Part shown: piece by piece, positions 1 to 7,883 of the stretch
Numbering within the stretch: position 1 is the stretch's first letter
Layout: the number at the start of each line of letters is the position of its first letter
From: Gonium pectorale
Lineage: Eukaryota > Chlorophyta > Chlorophyceae > Chlamydomonadales > Volvocaceae
Direction: 5' to 3'
Length of the DNA stretch: 20,000 nt
Assembly: GCA_001584585.1 (NCBI GenBank)
Contig: LSYV01000021.1
Span: 612,654 to 632,653, forward strand
Notes under the pieces: generated by a model
What the model saw: only the letters and a program-made list of their open reading frames with translations
What the model was told of the DNA's origin: nothing
Databases searched by the model: none
Program-made: the position numbers and the translations under genes

Positions 1-235
1 GGACGGGCTGCGTCGTGTTCGCCGTTCGAATGAAGTAGCCCGGCAGGGGTGGGTGTTTGCGCATCGCCGGAAACAGGCATTACCGGTGTGCTGCATGTGC
101 GGCGCCGAGTCGCTCAAGCCCAAGTACATGATTTCGCTGGCTCGCTGGTCATTGCACTTTGCCTTGCTTTGGCCATTCCGCGAGCGCGCGAGATCTGCAA
201 ACCGCAATGTCTTCCACCTACCGTACCAACCACAG
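1..235. other. Left edge, unassigned; probably intron of the Crinkler-like gene
   Basis: No convincing exon is visible. The stretch immediately before 236 is pyrimidine- and A/C-rich and ends in CACAG, which fits a splice acceptor. It is probably the intron preceding the first recognisable exon of the Crinkler-like gene, whose N-terminal half must lie left of the window. Short open frames here overlap each other and carry no motif I recognise. A weak alternative is that coding starts at the ATG at 207, in the same frame as the following exon. Confidence 0.35.
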
Positions 236-401
236 CCAACAATATGGCGACGTTGACGAGGCCCTCGTACGGCAGCTGTACGAGCGCTAAGGCGGCGTGC
301 CGCGGCACGTCCTGCAGCACCCGGCGGAGAAGCCCGACCAGGGGCTGGAGGGGCTGCTAGGAGAGCTGCGGCAGGCGCTGGCCGGCTGCGGCACCGCGCA
401 G
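236..401 (+). CDS. Crinkler-like gene, first visible exon, carries TAA at 288-290
   Basis: The acceptor is CACAG at 231-235 and the donor is CGCGCAG/GTGACG with GT at 402. The frame reads DVDEALVRQLYER, stop, then GGVPRHVLQHPAEK and a helical end LRQALAGCGTAQ. Coding character continues unchanged on both sides of the stop and the exon ends in phase 0, as the next exon needs. The true 5' edge could be slightly further upstream. Confidence 0.55.
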
Positions 402-625
402 GTGACGCCTGGGCCTGGGTGCCTCGGCTTTGGCGGGGCGGGGCTGGTCCTGGGCCAAGCCACTCAACACGCCGTGCGCTAGAAGGCCCTGACTGGCTTC
501 TGCTTGCGCTGACAGGCGTCTCGACGCCGCGAATCGGCTGCGCACAGATACACCGAACCCCGCTCATCACTCAAGCGCTGTCCACCATCACGCTGCCTCC
601 TCGTGTTTGCGGTGGCACCCAGCAG

Positions 626-675
626 ATGCGCGCCGCCATCGGCTCCATCGTCACGGGTGCAGAGGCCAGCCACAG
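626..675 (+). CDS. Crinkler-like gene, 50-nt exon
   Basis: The acceptor is CCCAGCAG (an alternative one codon earlier, at 623) and the donor is CACAG/GTACGG. It encodes MRAAIGSIVTGAEASH plus two bases. The two leftover bases combine with the first base of the next exon to give a serine codon, so the phase is correct. Confidence 0.5.
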
Positions 676-1068
676 GTACGGCGGGGGGGCTTGCTTGGGG
701 CCGTCGGATGTCGTCCTCTCTGCTGGCCCCAGCAGCTGGGAGCGGCAGCCACCCCGGCGGCGCCTTTGCATGAGCAAGGAGGGGTGGGCCACCTTCGGCC
801 CGCGCCTCTCGGTGTTGAGGCGCTGCGCGCGCGTTTGGCCGGTTTGCGTCCCAATACGGTTGTAAAGCTCGCGCGCGTTGGCCCGAGGTGCAACCACAGC
901 GCAACACAGCTCGCACGGCGGAGGGCCCATGAGCTGCCGAGGTAGGATGCTTCTGTGCTCTGTACTTGTGCAGACCTCTGCTGGAGCGAGCACGCCGCCA
1001 CGCACATAGGACACACACGTGCTCGCACGCGCGCCCGCCCCCGCGCCCGCCCCCGCACGCACACGCAG

Positions 1069-1183
1069 TCTGCTCCACATCGTCGCCGACGGCGGGCAGC
1101 GATTGGAGGTGCAGCGCCTGCGCTTCGCCAGCCGTTGGGTGGTGGAGGAGTTCGTGAGGAGGGCGACGAGGGAGGAACCGCAG
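1069..1183 (+). CDS. Crinkler-like gene, exon with RFASRWVVEEFV
   Basis: The acceptor is ACACGCAG after a C-rich tract and the donor is CCGCAG/GTAGGG. It begins in phase 2 and ends in phase 0, and encodes the amphipathic segment RLRFASRWVVEEFVRR. Confidence 0.55.
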
Positions 1184-1234
1184 GTAGGGCGGTATGTCGA
1201 CGCCCGTGGGTCTCCTGCTTGTCGCTTAAAAGGC

Positions 1235-1270
1235 GCAGGTCAGGGAACAGGGGCAGGTCAGGGAACAGGA
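1235..1270. repeat. 18-nt tandem duplication in an intron
   Basis: Two copies of an 18-nt unit (core CAGGTCAGGGAACAGG) at 1235-1252 and 1253-1270, followed by a partial third unit. They lie inside the intron between the exons at 1069 and 1594. Confidence 0.85.
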
Positions 1271-1470
1271 ACAGGGCCATTCTAGCTGGCTTTGCTGAGA
1301 TGCCTTCTGTTGGTGCATCAGATAACGTTGCCAGAAGCGGGGGCGAGGGACGTGTCATACATAGCCAGGCTGCCATAATCCCGAACGGGCGACAGGCAGA
1401 GACGACGTGTACGGCGCCACGGGCACGGGCGTGTACATATCAAACGCTGGAGTACTCCAGTCGCGATGCC

Positions 1471-1498
1471 CGGCGTACGGCGTACGGCGTACGGCGTA
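1471..1498. repeat. CGGCGTA tandem repeat, four units
   Basis: Four perfect 7-nt CGGCGTA units plus a partial one, in the same intron of the Crinkler-like gene. Confidence 0.9.
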
Positions 1499-1593
1499 CG
1501 GGTGCACTTGAGCCGACTTGGGTAGACCGCCGTCCTGCCGGAAACGTTCCTCATCCAAAAGCATTGTTGCTGTTCCGACCCACCCACCCGCAG

Positions 1594-1677
1594 GGCTTGG
1601 CCTCTCTGCTGAGCACCGCGTCGGGGGCTCTCCGTGGCGAGCTGCACGAGGCCGCGATGCACGCGGTGCTGCAGCGG
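1594..1677 (+). CDS. Crinkler-like gene, 28-codon exon
   Basis: The acceptor is CCCACCCGCAG and the donor is CAGCGG/GTGGGT. Exactly 28 codons, phase 0 at both ends, encoding GLASLLSTASGALRGELHEA and the helix that leads into the GG.F segment of the next exon. Confidence 0.6.
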
Positions 1678-2081
1678 GTGGGTGCGGCTGGGGCCTGCCG
1701 CCTCGCCCTCCTGCCTGTGCCGTCATGCGTGGTCCCACTTAGTTTAGGGGGGTGTCCCCGCTGTTGTAGGACGCCTGACCCACGGGTCGGTCGCAGCAGG
1801 TCCCGCCCTGTACCATGTGTGTTTTGCCAGTCCTAGGGAGGGCCCCTCCTTCATTGATATGAAGGTTATCTGCGTGCTGTGGCACGTGGGGCCGGATGAA
1901 ACGACCTGCGAATGGGCTGCGATCGGGCTGCGTTCGGGCTGGGCGGCTGGCCAAGCTCGATGCGCCGTCGTGTCCGTCCGCACACGTCCCCGTTCACCCA
2001 CCCACCAAAATGACCCAGATGACCCAGATGACCAGCCTAGTCACGGGCATGCAACTTGCGGACTCTCGGCTGCTGCCGCAG

Positions 2082-2186
2082 GGCGGTCGCTTCACTGTGG
2101 TGCGCCTGGACCCGGACACGTTTGAGCGGCGTAGCGGCGAGGAGGTGCTGGAGCTGAAGAGCTGCAAGGAGGTGCGGTTCTTCAAG
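2082..2186 (+). CDS. Crinkler-like gene, 35-codon exon GGRFTVVRLDP
   Basis: The acceptor is GCTGCTGCCGCAG and the donor is TTCAAG/GTGCGC. Phase 0 at both ends. It encodes GGRFTVVRLDPDTF and a Lys/Glu-rich end. A longer version starting at 2028 would also be open, but the family pattern (helix then GG.F) favours 2082. Confidence 0.6.
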
Positions 2187-3243
2187 GTGCGCTTGCTCAT
2201 GTATGTGTTATGTATGCGAAACGGTATGCTTAAAACAGTTCTACAAGCGACAAAACAGCTCTATAAGCGACAAACCAACCTAGCTCTAGTATGTGTGTTA
2301 CGTCGTGTGTGCATGTGGTCCATACGCTTGACGTGTGTGTGCGTGTGTGTGCCGTGTGTGTGCTGTGCGCGTGACCACCCCCCGTCTGCCGCTTGCGCCC
2401 GCCCTGCTGTCCTCGTGCGGGCTGGGGCCAACCCGTCCTTGCGGTGCATGGCTGGGCCGGTATCTATCGTGCTCCTGCTCCTGCGTGGCGGCACATGGTG
2501 GCACATCTGGCTCTTCGAGAGGTTCCGACGTTGAGTGCCGCATACCGGTACGGGAAATGCTCATGTATCGCCAGATGCCTAGGTGTTCTCGCCGTCAAGC
2601 TGTCCAATGTTGAACCACGCCATAGCCTTGTCGGTTAGGCGTGGGCTGGTCCGTGGAACCGTTCGGGTCCGGTTCGCCCCTTCGCTGCGCACCTGGGTAG
2701 CCGGAGCACAGGGACAATAACAAAATGGCTTGCTGCGGTGTCTGTCTATCGCTCTTCCTGCTGGGCGCACCGATGCCATCGCACGGCACGGCAAGGCATG
2801 CTAGTTACCACTGCGGCGGCCACATGCTGGCCACGAGGGGAGTGCCACGTCGGCCAGACAACTGAAGTAATGCGCATGTGACTTGTTCATCTTCCTCCCT
2901 GCCTCCTGCTCGCTGCGCGTTCTCCCGGCGGCAAGCGCGGTGCGGCGACACCTCATCGCTGCGCATTCTTCTGTCTTGTGTCGTTCTTCAAGCGCCACCT
3001 CCCCAAACTCCTGCGATCTTGCGCCCCCCTCTCTGCCCTTCCTCTTCATTACCCACCTGGCCCCGAAGCCACAGCTACAGCCAGCGCAGAGCACCGGCGG
3101 CACGGGGCCCCAGCCGTCCCTTTTTGGGACCTTCAACGCCAATCTTTTTGGGGCCTGCTGCCATGCGGCTAGCGACACTCCTTCCATGACATGCACCTAC
3201 CCCCGCCTCCCCCACCCCCACCTTCCCCCTCGCCGCTCGGCAG
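2187..3243. other. 1,057-nt intron of the Crinkler-like gene
   Basis: It runs from donor GTGCGC to acceptor CTCGGCAG. It contains a 20-nt tandem duplication (2232-2271), a GT/GC-rich low-complexity stretch (about 2332-2370) and no reading frame with recognisable coding content. The 3' end is strongly C-rich (about 3190-3240), as expected before an acceptor. Confidence 0.55.
2232..2271. repeat. 20-nt tandem duplication
   Basis: Two 20-nt units, 2232-2251 and 2252-2271, differ at two positions (shared AAAACAG, CT, AAGCGAC). They are A-rich against a GC-rich background and lie in the long intron. Confidence 0.85.
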
Positions 3244-3750
3244 GACCTGGCCGACGTCATCGACGGCGGCCGCTGCGGCGTCGACGGTGTGTACTACCGG
3301 CCGAGCGACGCCGGCTGCTCGCCCTTCGACGCGATCCGGCCCTCCACGGACGCCTACGACTTCTTCCAGATCGCCGCTGACGTGCGCGGCTCTGAGTGGC
3401 ATCAGCGGCATCAGCACCAACAGCAGATCGACCTGGGGGAGCTGGGCGGCGCGCTGGGTGCGGTGCGCCTGCCGCCGGGCGCGACACCGCGGCTATTCCA
3501 CGTGGTTCCATGTGACACGTTCGCAGCCTACAAGGTCCAGACGAAGAAGGTGGAGGAGGGGGCGCAGCAGCCGCAGCAGGGCCCATCCGTGCGGCCCGGG
3601 AAGGCCGCCGGGACCGGCGTGAAGCGCCCGATGCGGCTGTACATCTTGAAGGGCGCGATCGCGTGTCTGCGGGCCCAGGCCCTGCCGCCCTCGTGCTCAG
3701 GCCGACCCCGACGACCCGCGGCGGGGGTGCGTCGCACGCTGCGGCCGTAG
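3244..3750 (+). CDS. Crinkler-like gene, terminal exon with nuclease-fold-like domain
   Basis: The exon begins after CTCGGCAG and reads 168 codons to TAG at 3748-3750. Visible motifs are DLADVIDGG, VDGVYYRPSDAGCSPFDAI, DAYDFFQIAADV, and RLFHVVPCDTFAAYK, then a Gln/Lys-rich linker and RLYILKGAI. In the CRN/RHS family as I know it, this segment is the restriction-endonuclease-like domain: the Asp of FDAI and the Gln of FFQ occupy the D and E/Q positions, but no lysine follows two residues after the Gln, so activity is doubtful. GTGAGC directly follows the TAG, so one further downstream exon cannot be fully excluded. Confidence 0.65.
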   Translation, partial: DLADVIDGGRCGVDGVYYRPSDAGCSPFDAIRPSTDAYDFFQIAADVRGSEWHQRHQHQQQIDLGELGGALGAVRLPPGATPRLFHVVPCDTFAAYKVQTKKVEEGAQQPQQGPSVRPGKAAGTGVKRPMRLYILKGAIACLRAQALPPSCSGRPRRPAAGVRRTLRP

Positions 3751-3976
3751 GTGAGCGGGTGCCCCGCATGGTGCGGCGACCGGAGCTTGAACGCTGCTCA
3801 GGGATCCCAGCGCTTTGAGCCGTCTGCTCTACATGCTTGACAGCGGCAGTAAGCCGTGTGTGAGGAGCGAGGAGGAGTTCGGCGTGTTGAGGACGGACGT
3901 TGCAGCGGCCGCACACTACTGCGCTCTGTACGGTGCTACATGGTGCTGCCTACCCAGACACATGGGGCGTGTGCGT

Positions 3977-4048
3977 GCATGTGTTGAAAAGGAAAACGCA
4001 TACGACGAGCGTAAGCGCGAAAGTGATGGCATCGTTGTAGGACCCAGC
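3977..4048. repeat. 72-nt dispersed repeat, copy 1
   Basis: It matches 9292-9364 with about four differences, from GCATGTGTTGAAAAGG to TAGGACCCAGC. Its core CGCATACG-ACGAG-CGTAAGCG (3997-4017) forms an 8-bp stem with one mismatch. Orientation is the same in both copies. Confidence 0.9.
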
Positions 4049-4215
4049 GTGCATGTATACATGTGTGATTGTGTTTGGCCAGCACCTGCCTCGCCGTTGT
4101 TCTCCCTTCTCCACACGTGGTTGCAGTTGCTGCGTCGTCTTGCTTTCGTCCTGACGGTTGCACCTTCATGGGCCTGTGTTGGACCTCTGTGTGTCCGTGC
4201 GTGTGCGTGTGTGTG

Positions 4216-4238
4216 CGTGTGTGTGCGGCACACACACG
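4216..4238. repeat. GT/CA hairpin
   Basis: A perfect 10-bp stem, CGTGTGTGTG with CACACACACG, around a CGG loop at the end of a GT-rich tract (about 4187-4238). A related but degraded tract ending in GTGTGTGCGGCAC lies at about 9059-9112. Confidence 0.85.
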
Positions 4239-4961
4239 GGGCCCTGGGTTGGCCGGCCGCGTGTGCCCGCGGCCCGTTTCGTGCGGCGCCCTGCTTGCGC
4301 AGGGAAGCCGGCTGCTTCGCTGGGCAGGCAGCGGAGCTTTCGGAGTTCGGGGATTGCGTCTGGACCAATGCGCGGGCTCCACCGGACTTCACTCCAGCCT
4401 TGACGTGTTTTTTCAAGAATAATGTCGTTGCTGCGACATACGATGGGTTCCGTAGGGTTGCGACATGCGGGCCGCCGTGGACCACGAAAGGAAGTTGCGC
4501 ACAGCACTAGTCAACGGTCGTCCTCAGCGGTTGGCGTATGCAGTCTTCACTCCGGCCGGTGATTTTGCACAAGCCACCACCCGCCCTGTTACCGGACCAG
4601 TGAATACGGTAGCAACGTTACGAAAACCGCCTGCCTCCTTGCACCTTGTGAAAGCATGGCACAAGTGGACATGGACCCGGCGCGCGGGTGGAGGGTTGCC
4701 ATTATTGCGGGTTGCTATGGCTTGAACAGATTAACAGATGGAAAGGCCCAGCGCAGCACGGGGCACTGGTACTTACCGACGAGCGCGAGGGGGGTCCGCC
4801 AGGATGCGTGTTGGCGGGTAGGTGTGACCTGGCGTTAGCCAGTTGCGCGTACCGGTATCCCATTGGTCTCGGGCGCGGCTGCGGCAGCGTGTCACCGGCG
4901 GGGCCCACCGGCGGGGGCAACTACTGGTGTGGTGGCGAGCGAGGTGTGCCCCCGCCTCCCC

Positions 4962-5392
4962 CGCTCAGCCCCGCTGCGCTCCCTATGGGCCCCATGAGCG
5001 GGGATCCAATTTACATCTGCAGGAAGGACGCGCATTGGCCGGGCTGCCGGGTCGGCCGCGCCATGTGCACATCTTGTGTACACAGAGTGTTTCCCAGTGT
5101 GCCCACCTTTTGGTGGGTCCTCCTGTGGCCGCACGATCCTATTGGGCCCACACCACGTCGCAACCGTCGCAGCCATACACCCATCAGCCAACCAGGGCCC
5201 CAAGCTGGCCTGCGCTCAGCCCCGCTGCGCTTCCAATGGGTCCCATCTGTCCCATGCACGGCGCTCTACGTGCCCCCCTCTCCAGGAAACGTAGCGACGA
5301 CTCCCTCTCGCTGGGGAAGGACGCGGATTGGCGGAAAAAAGAGAGACCTGCACAGAAAGTTGCCGGGTCGGCTGCCAGCGGAGTTGCCAGGT
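4962..5392. repeat. Diverged duplicated segment
   Basis: Both about 4962-5062 and about 5211-5392 start with GCTCAGCCCCGCTGCGCT, go on to a TATGGGCCCCAT or AATGGGTCCCAT motif, then AAGGACGCG(C/G)ATTGGC, then TGCCGGGTCGG. The second copy is longer by insertions. Boundaries are approximate. Confidence 0.6.
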
Positions 5393-5404
5393 CGGCTGCC
5401 AGCG
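5360..5404. repeat. 24-nt tandem repeat
   Basis: The unit TTGCCGGGTCGGCTGCCAGC(GGAG) occurs at 5360-5383 and again at 5384-5404 with one substitution. The length is a multiple of three, but no supported gene contains it. Confidence 0.8.
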
Positions 5405-6016
5405 CCATGGAACGCACGGCCGGCACGGCCAGCATGTCCAGAGCAAGCGACAGCCGCGTGCACGAACGCCCCAGCGGAGAGGGGACGGACGAAGGGAGGC
5501 GGCAGGCGGGCATGCATCCCAGTTGCTGTACCAGTAGGGGCTGCTACGGGCCCGCTCGGCAGGCGGCCCGCCCGCACCTTTCAAACGCGCACCACGCAAT
5601 ACACGGGGGAGGACCCAATGATGATGCGGCGGTGTGTCACGGATGGGGCGTGGAGCCAGGGCGGGCACGGAGCCCGGGGTGTGATGACACTGTGGCCTGG
5701 ACCGCTGGTGGCTGGTACAACCTCCCATGACAACATATTTGACAAAGCCTAGCTTTGACGAGTATATGTGATCCGTTACCGATTCGGCCACCGCACCTGG
5801 CGTCCTCACTCCCCGTGCTCAGTCCTCATTGCCGTCAACGCCTCGCGGGGTGGCCGCAGGCGCTGCATCATACGCCGTGCTGTGCTACAATGGCTGTGCG
5901 GGAGGAAGACCAGCACCAGGTGCCCCACTGCACCGGGTCACCCCAGCCCAGGAAGTGGAGTCTGCCGTTCCACGCACCAACGACTCCGCGGCGCCGGACT
6001 CCCCCATCGCCGTACT

Positions 6017-6040
6017 GTACTGCACGGTACCGTGCCGTAC
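6017..6040. repeat. 24-nt near-perfect palindrome
   Basis: Centred on GGTACC, with a perfect 14-nt core GCACGGTACCGTGC and matching GTAC at both outer ends. Only one pair mismatches. It lies 450 nt upstream of the F-box/ankyrin gene. Confidence 0.85.
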
Positions 6041-6490
6041 CGGGGAGCTGTGGGAGGTCCCGTGACGGGACGCCTCGGGGAGCGGCGCAGTGCAGACAGC
6101 ACGCAGGGGTTGATCGTTGAAGGGGTCGGGAGTAGCGAAAGACAGAAAGGGGCCGTGGCGGCAAGTCCCCTGCCCTGCCTCTGGGAACAGATGCGTGAGT
6201 GCTGGGCGTTTGCAACAACCCATTGCCATCTAGTAGACGTGCCCACGAAAATTCTCTAGTCTGATGTTGCGGCCGTTGTAGAATACAGGCAGAGGCGGTG
6301 CAGCAGACTCTGGGGTGCAGGTTTTGAAGTACGGTCGGTCAACAGCTGCCATCTCCGGCCACGCACTTTTATGTCTTCATCATGTTGTTGAGCTCCTGAC
6401 ACAAGGCTCCCAGACTTCGTAGTGTCATAGCGCCCAGAACCGTCGCCAATCGAAAACTGCCACCGAGGGAAACCAGCTCGTTTCTGTGGA

Positions 6491-7883
6491 ATGCCTCTCA
6501 GTAATGATGTAGCTGTTGTGCAGCCCATCTTGGCGGCTCGTGTGTTCCTGCAGCTGCCGCCCGAGCTGACAGAGCTCATCGTGCGGCGCTTGTACCCCAA
6601 CGAGGCCGCGACCAGCTTCCGTCTCGTGAACAAGGCTGCGGCGGCGCAGTTCCTCCGCCCGGAGCACACCACCGTCCGCCTCTCGCAGCCCGTGCCGCCC
6701 CACGCCTTCGCGGCGCACTGGCTCGCCCCCGGCGCAACGCGGGGGCTTACCTTGGAGCGACGGAAGCAGCTGCTGATTCTCACGGCGGCCAGCGGCGTCG
6801 TGGCCAACCTGGAAGTTGCGGCGCAGGCGGCCGGCTTGGAACTGTCACAGGCAGCGTGCGACATCCTCCCGGTCATCGCCGCGGCGGGAAACCTCGACTC
6901 CTGCCAGTGGCTGCTGGGTCGCTTGCGGCACCTGAGCTCCGGGGTCTTGGAGGCCTCCCTTGAGGCCGCAGCACGGCAAGGCCACCGGCGCATCTGCGAG
7001 CTCCTGCTGGGGGTTTCCTTGGCCCCGGGGAAGGGCCCCCGCTCACTGGCGATGGCGGCCCAGGGGGCGGTGCGCAGCGGCCACTTACAACTGGCCGACT
7101 GGCTCCTACAGCGAGTCGGGGCCCCCGATCTCAGCAGGCTCCGGCATCCGTCCTTTGCCGTCGCCATGGCCGAGGGCTGCGACCTGGCGGCCCTGCAGCG
7201 CCGCGTCGACAGCGGGGGCTGGGGGCAAGAGCTTAGCGCTGTCCCAAGCTACAAGGAGGGGGCGCCGGCTGCGGCAGCCGGCAGCCCCACGCCCGACTGG
7301 GCCGCCAAGGTGGAGTGGCTGGAGGCGCAGGGCTGCCCGCGCAGTGCGGATGCGACCGATCGGGCAGCCGCCCTGCCTGACGATGCCGAGGCGCTGGCCC
7401 ACCTGACCTGGCTGCGGGGCCGGGGGTGCCCGCTGGGCGTGCTGGCCGTGCAGGCGGCTGCCAAGGCGGGCAACGTGGCGGCGCTGCAGTACCTGCTGGC
7501 GGAGGTGCCGCTGGAAGCGCAGCCGCTGGAAGATGCCTTGTTCGTCCTCGGCGCGGCCGCAGCTGGCGGCCACCTGGCGGTGCTGCAGGGCCCTGCACGG
7601 CGCCGGCTGGAGGCTCGACGTCCACAGTGATGCGGTCTCGGTGGCTGCCGGCGGTCACCTGCATATGGTGTCATGGCTGGTGGAGGCGCTGGGCGCGGAG
7701 GCGGTGCGGCTGGACGGTGATCTGTTTGAGGCTGCCGCACACTCGGGAAACGTGGAGCTGATGGTGTGGCTGCGGGAGCGCGGCTGCATGACTAATGGCG
7801 CCTTCGCGCTGTGGTGTGTGGCCGGTTCGGGCTGCGAGGCGGCGCTGGAGTGGCTGGTGGAGGAGTGCGGCTGCCCCCTGGAG
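6491..7883 (+). CDS. F-box/ankyrin gene A, exon 1 (frameshift at about 7589)
   Basis: ATG at 6491. The frame is continuous to CAG at 7586-7588, then shifts by one base and continues as GCC CTG CAC with unchanged ankyrin pattern to GAG at 7881-7883. The exon is 1,393 nt, one more than a multiple of three. The donor is GAG/GTCGGT, weak, but at the same codon and phase as in the paralogue (GAG/GTTGGT). Confidence 0.75.

Larger units (their letters stand above)
236..3750 (+). pseudogene. Crinkler (CRN)/RHS-like effector-type protein, 3' part, six exons, interrupted by an in-frame stop
   Basis: Six exons chain with matching phases: 236-401, 626-675, 1069-1183, 1594-1677, 2082-2186 and 3244-3750. 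Motifs in order are LYER-stop-GGVPRHVL, then RFASRWVVEEFV, GELHEAAMHAVLQR joined to GGRFTVVRLDP, then VDGVYYRPSD, SPFDAI, FFQIAADV and RLFHVVPCDTFAAYK. This order (GGVPR; small helical exons; L/E-rich 'head-A.H..L..GG.F'; YYRP; ID/FD-AI; FQ; VVP.D.F..YK) is what I know from the C-terminal half of Crinkler/retrotransposon-hot-spot-like proteins. In that family an N-terminal P-loop NTPase is followed by a restriction-endonuclease-fold domain. The NTPase would be outside the window. The TAA at 288-290 sits where the motif normally has an aromatic codon before GGVPR, so the locus is a pseudogene, a polymorphism or an assembly error. Family assignment rests on remembered motifs and is moderately sure; exon structure is surer. 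Confidence 0.6.
3751..6490. other. Repeat-rich intergenic region
   Basis: There is no supported gene in 2.7 kb. It contains a 72-nt dispersed repeat (3977-4048), a GT tract ending in a perfect hairpin (4216-4238), a diverged duplicated segment (about 4962-5062 and 5211-5392), a 24-nt tandem repeat (5360-5404) and a 24-nt near-palindrome (6017-6040). Long open frames at about 4688-5752 and 4843-5730 overlap in different frames and look like GC-driven artefacts. The last 250 nt, less GC-rich, should hold the promoter and 5' UTR of the F-box/ankyrin gene, but no clear TATA box was found. Confidence 0.5.

Noticed and set aside
4688..5752. Open frame of about 354 codons
   Set aside because: No ATG at its start, a second frame is open over the same stretch, composition is Pro/Arg/Gly noise, and no domain or splice signals support it.
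6256..7167. 303-codon frame on the - strand
   Set aside because: It is a shadow of the F-box/ankyrin exon, whose ankyrin pattern is shared by the paralogue on the + strand.
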